Positions 8,989-17,501 of a stretch of DNA of 64,000 nucleotides are shown one piece after another (within the stretch, counting starts at the first letter, position 1; each line of letters opens with the position of its first letter). The notes below the pieces were generated by a model, which did no database searches, was not told the DNA's origin, and saw only the letters and a program-made list of their open reading frames with translations. The translations under genes and the position numbers were made by a program. The DNA comes from DALYLB01 sp964468345. GTDB lineage: Bacteria; Acidobacteriota; Blastocatellia; RBC074. The stretch is from positions 1 through 64,000 of the forward strand of contig CAYXVZ010000030.1 of the NCBI GenBank assembly GCA_964468345.1, given 5' to 3'.

Positions 8989-10152
8989 TTATTTGTATCC
9001 TGTCAATTCCATTCGTCCGCGCCCCTGCACAGGACGTCCGCCGATGCGCCCTTCGGCGCGAATCGATCCGAGCCAGAAGGCGCCGCCGACGGCGTCCGTG
9101 CCGGGAATTTCCTGCGCGGCGACGGTCGGGCGGAGCGTGAGATCGAGCGATCGGCCTGGAATCTGCAACCGCCATTCAGCGGGATAGGTTGCTGAGCTAT
9201 CCTTCGATTTCCACTGTGACAGGGAATCGAGCTGAAACTGGTCGGCATTGATTTTCTGCGCGACTCCATCGGGAGAGATCCAGGTTCCGAAAGATTGTTC
9301 CGTGGTCAGCCCGCTTTGATTGCGAATGCGAAAGACAAGCAGTTCAGTCCCGTCGTCGAATTGAACCGCAAAACGATCCCAGCCCTGTTGGTCTTTTTCC
9401 TCGGTCGAGGCCCCGAATTCATGATCGAACCAGCCCATTCCCTCCACGTCAAAACGCTGCCCGTCGATGACGACCGCGCCTTGCGCGCGCATGCGGGACA
9501 GCGAATAAAATCGCGTTGCATTGATTGAAAACTCGCCTTTTTGAACCAGGCCGTTTTCGCCATGCAGGATGGCTGGTTTGCCCCGATCAAAGTTTAGTTC
9601 GATCGTGGAGGTCTTTTCAGCGGCCCGGAGGCGAAAACCGCCCTGCGGCGTTTCGGCGGCTTCCCAGTCTTCGTTCCAGACGCGCATTCGCTCGTTTTCC
9701 GCGCCGGCCCAACCGATGCCCGCGCGGTTGATGCGGTCGCCGTGCAGAAAGCGCCGGTCGTTTTCATCCGTGATCGTCCATTGCGTGAAATACAAATCGC
9801 GCACCGCCCAGCGCGAGGCGTTGTCGGGCTTGAAATTCAATCCCGCCCGCACAAACCGAACCTGACACGCAAAGGCCCGGCCCTCTTTGCTCTGCAGATT
9901 CGCCGCGAAGGTCCACGACTCCAATCGATAATCGGGATGATTGGCGTGATCGCGGGGAAACGCCATTCGATACTCCGCATCCGCGAAGCGCCAATACTCG
10001 CTGTCAGTCAAAGCAGGCACAATCATCATTCCGAGAATGACGAGAGCAACCAATCCAAAGGATTTGCCACGGAGGCACAGAGGCACAGAGAGAATCGCTC
10101 TCGGTTCTTTCTCTGTGCCTCTGTGTCTCTGTGGCAAGAATCTTTTCTTCAT
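8989..10152 (-). CDS. Lipocalin-like AttH/carotenoid-hydratase-fold protein
   Basis: A 387-residue exported protein of the AttH/CrtC-type lipocalin fold. In other bacteria such proteins are encoded beside FtsX-type ABC exporters, as here. Motifs include WRFADAEYRMAFPRDHANHPDYRLESW, the family WTFAANL block, and GWFDHEFG. Start 10152 lies 1 bp after the permease stop, implying translational coupling. Remarkably, residues 2-34 (KKRFLPQRHRGTEKEPRAI and the following LSVPLCLRGKSFG) are encoded by a CACAGAG hairpin repeat; the hydrophobic leader LVALVILGMMIVPAL follows. The function in the envelope is inferred from context only. Confidence 0.8.
   Translation of the reverse strand: MKKRFLPQRHRGTEKEPRAILSVPLCLRGKSFGLVALVILGMMIVPALTDSEYWRFADAEYRMAFPRDHANHPDYRLESWTFAANLQSKEGRAFACQVRFVRAGLNFKPDNASRWAVRDLYFTQWTITDENDRRFLHGDRINRAGIGWAGAENERMRVWNEDWEAAETPQGGFRLRAAEKTSTIELNFDRGKPAILHGENGLVQKGEFSINATRFYSLSRMRAQGAVVIDGQRFDVEGMGWFDHEFGASTEEKDQQGWDRFAVQFDDGTELLVFRIRNQSGLTTEQSFGTWISPDGVAQKINADQFQLDSLSQWKSKDSSATYPAEWRLQIPGRSLDLTLRPTVAAQEIPGTDAVGGAFWLGSIRAEGRIGGRPVQGRGRMELTGYK
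10063..10142. repeat. CACAGAG hairpin inside the 5' end of a gene
   Basis: TTTGCCACGGAGGCACAGAG on the left is mirrored by CTCTGTGTCTCTGTGGCAAG on the right with a ~10-bp loop. It belongs to the same repeat family as 30222-30320 and 63241-63345. It lies entirely inside the first 30 codons of the lipocalin-like gene. Confidence 0.85.
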
Positions 10153-10153
10153 C

Positions 10154-12736
10154 TTATTCCTCTCCCACCTGCTCCGCGGCGTGAAGTTGCGACGCGCGGT
10201 GCGCCGGATAGATCCCCGCGAGAATCGTCGCGAGCAGAATCAGCAAGGAAGACTGCGCCAGGAAGCCCGCCGGCAGATGAAACTGAATCGTCCAGCCGAA
10301 GCTCTGCACGTTGATCACATAAATCAGCACCAGCGAGAGCAACAGGCCGACGGCCAGCCCGATCGTCTGGCTGACCGCGCCCATCAGGCCGGCTTCGATC
10401 ATCACCATTTTGCGCACCTGCCGCCGGTCCGCGCCGACCAGCCGAAGCATCGCGATCTCGCGCCGCCGTTCGAGAATCAGCGTCAACAACGTCGTTGCAA
10501 CGCCGAGAATCGCCACGAAGATGGCGATCACTTCCAATGCATAGGTAATGGCGAAGGTGCTGTCAAAAATCCGCATAACCTCTTTGCGGATCGTTGTGTT
10601 TGTGTAAATCAACACGCGATAACGATCGCCGAGTTGCTGCAGCAATTCATCGCGCACGGCATCCGGGTTCGCGCCTTCGCGCAGATACACCGAAAGACTG
10701 GTCGGCTGCGGCTCGCCGAAATAACGCGTGAAGGTACCGCGATCCATCACGAGGATGCCGCGGTCGCTGGAATAATCGTAATACTCCGCGACGATCGGAA
10801 ATTGCGCTTTTCCTTTCGGCGTGTCGAGCGTGACGAGATCGCCGACGGCTTTTTTGTGCTTGATCGCGAAGCTCTCCGACACGATCAGGCCGTCGCGCGC
10901 CGCGGCGGTGGCCATCGCGGCCTTGCCATCGCGCGGCGCTTTGAATATCAAATTCCCGTGCGCAAGCTGCTTGTCGAATTCGCCTGCCCCGAGCGTGACG
11001 AGGCCGCCTTCATAATTGATATCGAAATTGCGAAAGCGGTCGGCCGCGGCGACGCCGGGATGCGCCGAGACGATCTGTTCCACCTCCGGCGAAAACACGG
11101 CATCGACCGACACATTGCCGCGCGTCGCGGGCCGCATATACAAATCGGCCTTCAGCGTCTGTTCGACCCAATAGACAACCGTCTCTCGAAAGCTGCCGAT
11201 CATCACCGCAATCGCCGTCATCATCGACAAACTGACCGCCAGCGCGGCGACCGAAACCGATATGCGCGGAATCGCTCCGGTCAGATTGGCGTTCGCAAGC
11301 CGTCCCTCGATTTTGAACAGCCTGAAAAGCGGCCGGTCTCCGATTCGACCCAGGGCAAAGAGAACCGCGGGAACCAGAAAAGCCGCGCCGAACACGATGG
11401 AAAAGGCCGATGCATAACCGAAGGCAGGCAGGCCGCCGACGGGCGGGAGCTTCGCAAGCCACCACGCGAGCGCGAGCAGCGCCGCGGGAATCAGCAGATA
11501 GCGCGCCCGCAGCCGAAATCTTGTTTCCAGCCGGTCCGCTCCCCGCATCGCCGCCATCGGAGAAACACGCGAAGCTTCGAGCGCGGGCGCCGCCGCCGCG
11601 ATCAGCGCCAGCGGCAGGCCAATCCCGAAGGCGAGAATCGCGTGCTTGAGTTCGAGCGGAGGCGGTTCCGCCGCCGTTGCGATATACAGCGCATTGACCG
11701 TCGTCGCGGTCAATCGCACCGCGCCCGCCGCCATCAATCGTCCGAATAGCAATCCCAACGCGGAGCCGATCGCCGCCAGGGCCGCGGCTTCCGCCAGAAA
11801 GAACGAAACTATCGTTGTCCGCGTCGTTCCGATCGCGCGCAAGGTGCCGATCTCTTCACGGCGCGTAATCACCGAAATCGAAATCGTGTTGTAGATCAGG
11901 AACAGGCCGACGAGCAGCGCAATATAGGAAAGCGCCGTGAGGTTGAAATGAAAGGCCTCCAGCATCTTTTCGACCTGGCTGCCCCGCCGCGCGGGGCGCT
12001 GGACGCGCAAGGCCGCCGGCAGGCGCTCGGCAACGGCCTTTTCGATCGCATCGACCTGATTTCGATCGTCGAGCAGCACATCGATGCGATCGAGCCGGCC
12101 CAGCCGGTTGAATGCCACCTGCGCCGCGGCGATATCCATCAGCGCGAAGTTTCCGTCCAGCGTGCGCGCCGGCCCTTCGTCCTTGAGCAGCGCGCGAATA
12201 ATGTATTCCTCCGCGCGATCGGCAAACGTCATCTCGATGCGCTCGCCGAGCTTGAGACCGTGTTTTCGGGCGAATTTTTCCGTCAGAATGATCGAGCGGG
12301 TATCGATGATCAGCTTGAGGAAATCCTGCGGCCTGGGATCGTTTTCCTGCGTGGCCTGTTGCTGCAGCTTATAGTCGCGAAAAGACCGATCGCGAAGCAC
12401 ATCGACACCCAGCACGCGCATCGACTCGCTCAGCCCCTTGCCCGGGCGCGCCTCTGCGTCGCCCTCGATAACGGGCGAGATGCGCCCGTATTCGCGCAGC
12501 CAGCCGAGCTGCGCAAGCAGCATTTCGTCCAGGCCCGCGCCCGTGCCGACGATTTCAAGCGAGGTGCGGCCCGACACCGTCTCGATGGCCTTCTCGAATC
12601 CGCGCAGGCTGCTGGCGTTGGTCATCTGCACGGCGATCACAACGGCGATGCCGAGCGCGATGCCGAAAATCGTCACGGCCGATCGCAGTTTCTCACGGGC
12701 GAGATAGCGAAGGATGAACTGCTTAAACAATCGCAA
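10154..12736 (-). CDS. ABC transporter permease, duplicated FtsX domains
   Basis: An 860-residue inner-membrane permease with an N-terminal anchor (RSAVTIFGIALGIAVVIAV), a periplasmic domain, a first FtsX triple helix (about 265-400), a central membrane pair (about 420-510), a second periplasmic domain and a C-terminal FtsX domain ending at LLILLATILAGIYPAHRA. It is the membrane partner of the ATPase encoded directly upstream (genes overlap by 14 bp) and of the lipocalin-like protein downstream. Together they match Att/LolCDE-like systems that move lipids or lipoproteins out of the inner membrane; the cargo is unknown. Confidence 0.88.
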   Translation of the reverse strand: MRLFKQFILRYLAREKLRSAVTIFGIALGIAVVIAVQMTNASSLRGFEKAIETVSGRTSLEIVGTGAGLDEMLLAQLGWLREYGRISPVIEGDAEARPGKGLSESMRVLGVDVLRDRSFRDYKLQQQATQENDPRPQDFLKLIIDTRSIILTEKFARKHGLKLGERIEMTFADRAEEYIIRALLKDEGPARTLDGNFALMDIAAAQVAFNRLGRLDRIDVLLDDRNQVDAIEKAVAERLPAALRVQRPARRGSQVEKMLEAFHFNLTALSYIALLVGLFLIYNTISISVITRREEIGTLRAIGTTRTTIVSFFLAEAAALAAIGSALGLLFGRLMAAGAVRLTATTVNALYIATAAEPPPLELKHAILAFGIGLPLALIAAAAPALEASRVSPMAAMRGADRLETRFRLRARYLLIPAALLALAWWLAKLPPVGGLPAFGYASAFSIVFGAAFLVPAVLFALGRIGDRPLFRLFKIEGRLANANLTGAIPRISVSVAALAVSLSMMTAIAVMIGSFRETVVYWVEQTLKADLYMRPATRGNVSVDAVFSPEVEQIVSAHPGVAAADRFRNFDINYEGGLVTLGAGEFDKQLAHGNLIFKAPRDGKAAMATAAARDGLIVSESFAIKHKKAVGDLVTLDTPKGKAQFPIVAEYYDYSSDRGILVMDRGTFTRYFGEPQPTSLSVYLREGANPDAVRDELLQQLGDRYRVLIYTNTTIRKEVMRIFDSTFAITYALEVIAIFVAILGVATTLLTLILERRREIAMLRLVGADRRQVRKMVMIEAGLMGAVSQTIGLAVGLLLSLVLIYVINVQSFGWTIQFHLPAGFLAQSSLLILLATILAGIYPAHRASQLHAAEQVGEE

Positions 12737-13433
12737 GCTGCGCCCTTTCCTGCATCCGCTCGATGCGCTCGATGCGTCCGTCGCGCATATGAATCACGCG
12801 TTCGGCCGCGCGCGCCGTCTCGATCCCGTGCGTCGCCAGCAGAATTGTCAGTCCCAGCTCTCGGTTCAATTCGCCGAGCAGTCGCAAGACTTTTTCCCCG
12901 TTTTCAGAATCGAGATTTCCGGTCGGCTCATCGGCAATTAATAAGGCCGGATTGTGAACCACGGCGCGGGCAATCGCGGCTCGCTGCATCTCGCCGCCGG
13001 AAAGCTGCTGCGGAAAGTGCCGCAACCGATGCTGCAGGCCGACGCGTTCGGCGTACTCCGCCGCCAGACGCTCCGCTTTTCCCGCATCGGCATGCGCCAG
13101 CAACAGGGGCAGCGCGATATTTTCCTGCACCGAAAGCGTGGGCAGAAGATTGAAGAACTGAAATACAAATCCGATCCGCTCCCGCCGCAGCCGGGTCAAC
13201 TGGTCATCCGTGAGTGAACTGAGTTCGGACGTTTCAATGACAATCTGTCCGCGCGTCGGGCGGTCCATTGCGCCGCACAAATGCAGGAGGCTCGATTTGC
13301 CGCATCCGGACGGCCCCATTAGTGCGACGAAATCGCCGGGCTCAAGCTCCAGCGATACGCCGCGCACGGCTTCGACCGGCGTTTCGCCGCCGCCGTATGT
13401 CTTGGTCACCTGTTCGGCGATCAGAATTGCCAT
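12723..13433 (-). CDS. LolD/MacB-type ABC transporter ATPase
   Basis: A 236-residue ATP-binding subunit. Walker A is GPSGCGKSS, the Q-loop FQFFNLLPTLSV, the signature LSGGEMQRAAIARA, and Walker B LLIADEPTGNLD, the last being the hallmark of the LolD/MacB/FtsE group. It would power the FtsX permease encoded downstream. It begins directly beside the stop of the SRPBCC gene (13433/13434), so the four genes from SRPBCC to lipocalin probably form one leftward operon. Confidence 0.95.
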   Translation of the reverse strand: MAILIAEQVTKTYGGGETPVEAVRGVSLELEPGDFVALMGPSGCGKSSLLHLCGAMDRPTRGQIVIETSELSSLTDDQLTRLRRERIGFVFQFFNLLPTLSVQENIALPLLLAHADAGKAERLAAEYAERVGLQHRLRHFPQQLSGGEMQRAAIARAVVHNPALLIADEPTGNLDSENGEKVLRLLGELNRELGLTILLATHGIETARAAERVIHMRDGRIERIERMQERAQLAIV

Positions 13434-13892
13434 TTATTTCCTTTCAAAAGCCGCAGACACCACGCTATGGCGGTAATCGAACATTCGCTGCAGCTTTCGC
13501 CGCGTGAATGCGCCGCCGAAGATCTCTCCCAGCACGCCCAGCGGAAGTTCGTAATCGACCTCATCGATCATCATCGTCGTATTCCGCTCGGTCCGTTCGA
13601 ATCGATGCCGGTGATACCAGTACGCGAACGGCCCCTTGCGTTGTATATCGGCAAAAAGATGCGGGGGCTCATATTCCGTGTGTTCGGCCACCCAATTTTG
13701 CCCGATCGGCCCCGTATACACGCGAAACACGACGCGTGCGCCCGGCTTGATGTCCGTTGCGCGTTCGAGCACCTTCACGCGTTCCCACGGCGGTGTCAGC
13801 TTTTCGACGACACCGGGTTGCTCATGCCACGCAAACACCAATTCAGGCGGTGCGAAAATTTCTGTCTGCTTAATGAATTTTTGCTTGCTCAT
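13434..13892 (-). CDS. SRPBCC/START-like ligand-binding protein
   Basis: A 152-residue cytoplasmic protein with the SRPBCC (polyketide cyclase/dehydrase-like) pattern: KFIKQTEIFAPPELVFAWHEQP at the start, a beta-rich middle and a C-terminal helix (FTRRKLQRMFDYRHSVVSAAFERK). Similar proteins bind hydrophobic small molecules; no catalytic residues are evident. It heads the transporter operon, which fits a lipid-related role, but this is inference. Its start at 13892 is followed upstream by a 180-bp divergent intergenic region. Confidence 0.75.
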   Translation of the reverse strand: MSKQKFIKQTEIFAPPELVFAWHEQPGVVEKLTPPWERVKVLERATDIKPGARVVFRVYTGPIGQNWVAEHTEYEPPHLFADIQRKGPFAYWYHRHRFERTERNTTMMIDEVDYELPLGVLGEIFGGAFTRRKLQRMFDYRHSVVSAAFERK

Positions 13893-13994
13893 TGGACTAC
13901 GAGCAGACTATTTTTCCCGGCACAACTCGTCAATAGCCTCAATGATTTGCGACATAATTGTGAGGCCACTGACACACCTTGTCCTAAAAATTCC

Positions 13995-14023
13995 TTGACG
14001 TCGTCAAGAACCGCATTTATTCT
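13995..14023 (+). promoter_or_regulatory. Promoter with palindromic -35 region
   Basis: TTGACG (13995-14000), a 17-bp spacer and TATTCT (14018-14023) make a good sigma-70-type promoter for the small gene at 14075. The -35 lies in the palindrome TTGACGTCGTCAA, a possible operator. Confidence 0.6.
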
Positions 14024-14074
14024 GCAATCTTTTCACGCATCACATACTAAAAGCAGGAGAGGAGAGGTCAGAAA

Positions 14075-14335
14075 ATGAAGATATCGGATCAAACGCTGAA
14101 GATGATCAATCAGCTGCCCCCCGACACGCGTAGCAAAGTCGATAAAGTCGTTCGGACCCATGTTCAGGCGTGTTTGAAGACCGGCAGTCCTGTTGAAAAT
14201 TTCGATCGCTTGCTGATTGAAGCCGTCGAAATCGTCAAGCTCGAAGAACGTGTCCCTGAAACCCGGCTGGAGTACTCCGGTGAATGGGAACCCTATCGTC
14301 ACTACGATCAATACATCAGCCCGCGCGAATTGTAA
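14075..14335 (+). CDS. Small hypothetical protein, 86 residues
   Basis: I do not recognise a family. The protein is soluble and charged, mostly helical by composition (LKMINQLPPDTRSKVDKVVRTHVQACLKTG), with an aromatic C-terminus (YSGEWEPYRHYDQYISPREL). Support for expression is good: a sigma-70-like promoter at 13995-14023, a purine-rich ribosome-binding site (AGGAGAGGAGAGG) before the ATG, and a rho-independent terminator at 14366-14410. It is transcribed alone and divergently from the transporter operon. Confidence 0.75.
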   Translation: MKISDQTLKMINQLPPDTRSKVDKVVRTHVQACLKTGSPVENFDRLLIEAVEIVKLEERVPETRLEYSGEWEPYRHYDQYISPREL

Positions 14336-14365
14336 TACTCCCATTATCGTCGTAATCAAACCATC

Positions 14366-14410
14366 AAGAGACCTTTCAGCATGCTGGATTGCTAAGGTCT
14401 CTTTTTGCTT
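14366..14410 (+). terminator. Rho-independent terminator
   Basis: AAGAGACCTT and AAGGTCTCTT arms (about 14366-14375 and 14394-14403) around an 18-bp loop, followed by CTTTTTGCTTTTTT. It terminates the 86-residue gene. Confidence 0.85.
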
Positions 14411-15001
14411 TTTTCCCTCCCGCTTGCCGAGCCAACAATAAAAATGATGAGGTGGAGCAGAGCAATCTGTTCCGAAGTTCTGACATTTCAGCGCCCCCTC
14501 CCTATAGATCTGATCTTTTCCGTGCTGCCTCCGTAGCAAGTGGAAGTAGCCCGGATGTGATCTTTGCTGGGTCGCGTCAGCAGCATGTAGGTAGCCCGGC
14601 CTTGGAAAGGCCGGGAAAAGGTGGGCCTAAAATAGAGTCGCATAGCGATGAATAAGCTTACGTTGCTGACTCGTCGATACGCGACTGCAACTTCTGACTC
14701 GATCAGCAGCCCCGGCCTTGAAATGCTTATCATTCCCCATACTTTTGCTTTTCTCAGCCTGCGGAGGCGGGCTGAGATCGGGGAATTCATTTCGTGCAAT
14801 AGTTTAAGTAATGACAAACCTTGAAAAGGTAGGGCTATTTTCGCTCGGTCGCTAGCGCGACCTCAGCGCGTGTCCAAGATTTTGTGTCGAACAGGATCGT
14901 AATCCGCTCCCTATTTTCCGCAGGTTTGTCCCCTTCCACCCCATTTTTGCTCTGGAAATCGTTTCGCCAGTAAATCGTCAAGGTTTCGTCACAATCTAAT
15001 A
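14411..15001. other. 590-bp region without a gene; degenerate hairpins
   Basis: No convincing reading frame on either strand. It contains a strong hairpin at about 14593-14615 (CCCGGCCTTGGAAAGGCCGGG) and a second, partly related GCCCCGGCCTTG word near 14711, which look like dispersed intergenic repeats. The last 20 bp carry the operator of the fasciclin gene. Confidence 0.6.
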
Positions 15002-15030
15002 TTGACGAAACCTGAACACAGCCGTATCTT
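14981..15030 (+). promoter_or_regulatory. Operator-overlapped promoter of the fasciclin gene
   Basis: A perfect 11-bp inverted repeat (AGGTTTCGTCA at 14981-14991, TGACGAAACCT at 15003-15013, 11-bp spacer) overlaps the -35 box TTGACG (15002-15007); 17 bp later comes TATCTT (15025-15030). This arrangement suggests control by a dimeric regulator or alternative-sigma recognition. Confidence 0.6.
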
Positions 15031-15124
15031 GGAATTTCGGACAGGAGAAGGAGGTTGCGGTTCGGGAAATGCATTTCGAACCCGTCCTCCGAACAAAATC
15101 ACAAAAATAACCGGAGAAAATCAA

Positions 15125-15622
15125 ATGAATCTGAAGTCGAAATTTGGCGCTCTGTTCGCCTCCGTGGCGTTAGCCTTGTTTGTCGCAGCGATGCCCGCAT
15201 CGGCCAACGTGAACGAAACCAAAGACATTGTGGATACGGCGGTCGGCGCCGGCAGCTTCAATACGCTGGTCACGGCCGTGAAAGCCGCGGGCCTGGTCGA
15301 AACGCTCAAGGGCAAAGGCCCCTTCACGGTGTTCGCGCCGACCGATGAAGCGTTCGCCAAAGTTCCGAAAGAAGCTCTCGAAGGCCTGCTCAAGAACCCG
15401 GAAGCCTTGAAGAAGGTTCTGCTCTATCACGTCGTGGCCGGCAATGTGATGGCCAAGGATGTCGTGAAATTGAAGTCCGCCAAGACCGTGCAGGGTTCAT
15501 CCGCCAAGGTCACGGTGAAGGACGGCAATGTGATGATCGACAACGCGCACGTCGTCAAGACCGATATCGCCTGCTCGAATGGCGTGATTCACGTCATCGA
15601 CACGGTGATTATGCCGAAGTAA
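15125..15622 (+). CDS. Secreted fasciclin (FAS1) domain protein
   Basis: A 165-residue protein with a signal peptide (MNLKSKFGALFASVALALFVAAMPASA) and one FAS1 domain: DIVDTAVGAGSFNTLVTAVKAAGL, then GPFTVFAPTDEAFAKVP (H1 motif) and VLLYHVVAGNVMAKDVV, ending with GVIHVIDTVIMPK (H2 motif). FAS1 proteins mediate adhesion or matrix interactions outside the cell. The ATG at 15125 is preceded by GGAGAAAATCAA; the longer upstream frame begins inside the promoter and was rejected. Monocistronic, with a promoter/operator upstream and a terminator at 15686-15722. Confidence 0.92.
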   Translation: MNLKSKFGALFASVALALFVAAMPASANVNETKDIVDTAVGAGSFNTLVTAVKAAGLVETLKGKGPFTVFAPTDEAFAKVPKEALEGLLKNPEALKKVLLYHVVAGNVMAKDVVKLKSAKTVQGSSAKVTVKDGNVMIDNAHVVKTDIACSNGVIHVIDTVIMPK

Positions 15623-15685
15623 ATTGATTGCACTTTGATTGTGAAATGATTTGAGGTCCGGCACATCCGGATCAATCGAACTTCC

Positions 15686-15722
15686 CGGCTGAGTCCTGTT
15701 TATGACTCAGCCGTATTTTTTT
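15686..15722 (+). terminator. Rho-independent terminator
   Basis: CGGCTGAGTC (15686-15695) pairs with GACTCAGCCG (15704-15713), followed by TATTTTTTT. It ends the fasciclin transcript and almost touches the photolyase start. Confidence 0.9.
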
Positions 15723-15726
15723 GGGA

Positions 15727-17265
15727 ATGAGAAAAGAGACTGCTTCTATCTGGATCACCGGCGATCAATTGCTGCTCAACCATCCGGCAATCGCGGCGGC
15801 AGAGGCTGAATTCGGGCGCGAAAATATTCAAATCGTGATGGTGGAAAGCGCGGCGCGCCTGGGCCGCCTACCCTATCACCGCAAGAAACTGGTCCTGGTC
15901 CTGAGCGCCATGCGTCATTTCGCGGAAGCCATGCGCGCCCGCGGCTATCCCGTCGATTACCGGCACGCCGAAACCATATCCGATGGCCTGGGCCAGCACC
16001 TCAAAAAGCACCGTTCCTCCCGCCTGTTCGCCATGGAAGCCGCGGAATTCGACGCCCGCCGCTTTCAACAAGAGCGCCTGCCCAAACTGATTGATGCGCC
16101 TGTCACGCTGTTGTCCAACACACAGTTTCTCTGCGGGGAATTCAATCCCCTGCCCGATGCGCGTCCTGAAAAACGATACATCATGGAAAATTTTTATCGG
16201 CGGATGCGCGCGCAGCTCAACGTACTGATGGAACGCGACGGACAACCCGCGGGCGGAAAATGGAATTTCGATGAAATGAATCGAAAGCCGCTGCCCCGCC
16301 AACATCCGCTGCCCGACATCAAGAAAAACGTTCCGGATAAAATCACGGAGAAGGTCATCCGCGAAGTCCGCGCCATGGAAAATGGCGCGGGCGAGATCGA
16401 AGGCTTCCACTGGGCAGTCACGCACAAGGAAGCCGCGGAAGCCCTGGAAGAGTTCATCGCAACGCGTCTCTCAGATTTCGGCCCCTATGAAGACGCCATG
16501 ACAACCCGCTCCGCCACGCTTTTTCATTCGACCTTGTCGGCTTATGTCAACATCGGCCTGCTCACGCCCCTGCAGATGATCCGCGCGGCGGAAAAGGCCT
16601 ATCGCCAGGGCAAAGCGCCGATTCATTCGGTCGAGGGCTTCATCCGCCAGATTCTCGGGTGGCGCGAATATATCTACTGGCAGTACTGGCGCCTGATGCC
16701 GGCGCTTCACACGGCCAATCACTGGAAAGCTGATCGCCCCATGCCCGCGATGTTCTGGGAGCGCGGCGAGGCGGGCTCCGATATGAATTGCATCCGGCAT
16801 GTCGTCGATCGCGTCCTTGAGGACGGCTATTCGCATCACATCGAACGCCTGATGATCGTCTGCAATTTCTGCCTGCTCGCCGGCATCGATCCGCGGGAAG
16901 TTTCCGACTGGTTTCTCAGCCTCTATGTAGACGCCTATGACTGGGTCGTCCTGCCGAATGTGATCGGCATGGGACTCAACGCCGACGGCGGCCAGACGGC
17001 GACCAAGCCTTATATCGCCTCGGCGAACTACATCAACAAGATGAGCGATTATTGCGGCGGCTGCCGCTATGATCACAAACAGCGAACCGGCCCCGAGGCC
17101 TGCCCTTTCAATTTTCTCTATTGGAACTTCCTGCTTCAGAACGAAAAAGAGCTTCGCGCGAACCCGCGCATGGGCCCCGGCGTCCTGGGCGTCGCCCGCC
17201 TCCAACCGGCCGAGCGCGCCGCCATTGCAGAACAGGCCGCGGCGTTTTTGGGGAAGAAGTGCTGA
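15727..17265 (+). CDS. Iron-sulfur cryptochrome/photolyase (prokaryotic 6-4 type)
   Basis: A 512-residue flavoprotein of the FeS-BCP/deoxyribodipyrimidine photolyase-related family, which repairs UV (6-4) lesions with light. It starts with WITGDQLLLNHPAI, contains the conserved GFIRQILGWREYIYWQYW block, and ends with the cluster-binding cysteines: one in VCNFCLLAG, then CGGC and CPFNFLYWNF in DYCGGCRYDHKQRTGPEACPF. ATG 15727 is preferred over TTG 15721, which lies in the upstream terminator's T-run. The last codons and stop run into a GTGCTGA word repeat. DUF2256, often near such photolyases, is encoded about 1.2 kb downstream. Confidence 0.92.
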   Translation: MRKETASIWITGDQLLLNHPAIAAAEAEFGRENIQIVMVESAARLGRLPYHRKKLVLVLSAMRHFAEAMRARGYPVDYRHAETISDGLGQHLKKHRSSRLFAMEAAEFDARRFQQERLPKLIDAPVTLLSNTQFLCGEFNPLPDARPEKRYIMENFYRRMRAQLNVLMERDGQPAGGKWNFDEMNRKPLPRQHPLPDIKKNVPDKITEKVIREVRAMENGAGEIEGFHWAVTHKEAAEALEEFIATRLSDFGPYEDAMTTRSATLFHSTLSAYVNIGLLTPLQMIRAAEKAYRQGKAPIHSVEGFIRQILGWREYIYWQYWRLMPALHTANHWKADRPMPAMFWERGEAGSDMNCIRHVVDRVLEDGYSHHIERLMIVCNFCLLAGIDPREVSDWFLSLYVDAYDWVVLPNVIGMGLNADGGQTATKPYIASANYINKMSDYCGGCRYDHKQRTGPEACPFNFLYWNFLLQNEKELRANPRMGPGVLGVARLQPAERAAIAEQAAAFLGKKC

Positions 17266-17424
17266 GTGCTGAGGGAAGAGTTGAAAGTGCTGAGTGCTGA
17301 GTGCTGAGTGAAAGGCAGTGCGAACCAAATACTCAAATAATCTTAGGCTGGATGATCGAATTGCGAAAAAATCTTCTTACTTTTCACGCAGCACTCAGCA
17401 CTCAGCACTTTCAACTCTTCCCTC
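17266..17424. repeat. Inverted word repeat (AGTGCTG/CAGCACT)
   Basis: AGTGCTGAGTGCTGAG iterations from the photolyase stop codon onward (with AGGGAAGAGTTGAAAGTGC) are mirrored at about 17387-17422 by CAGCACTCAGCACTTTCAAC and CTCTTCCCT. About 70 bp separate the arms. The photolyase stop codon itself falls in the first word. Confidence 0.85.
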
Positions 17425-17501
17425 GCCCCCGTTCTCCTCGCTGATTTGCGCAGACTTTGAGATACTATTGTCATACTCTTATCTCATCATAGAGGTCTGC
17501 A

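Noticed and set aside
10037..11749. 570-codon + strand frame opposite the FtsX permease
   Set aside because: Arg/Gln/His-rich composition typical of antisense shadows; the permease on the other strand has clear domains.
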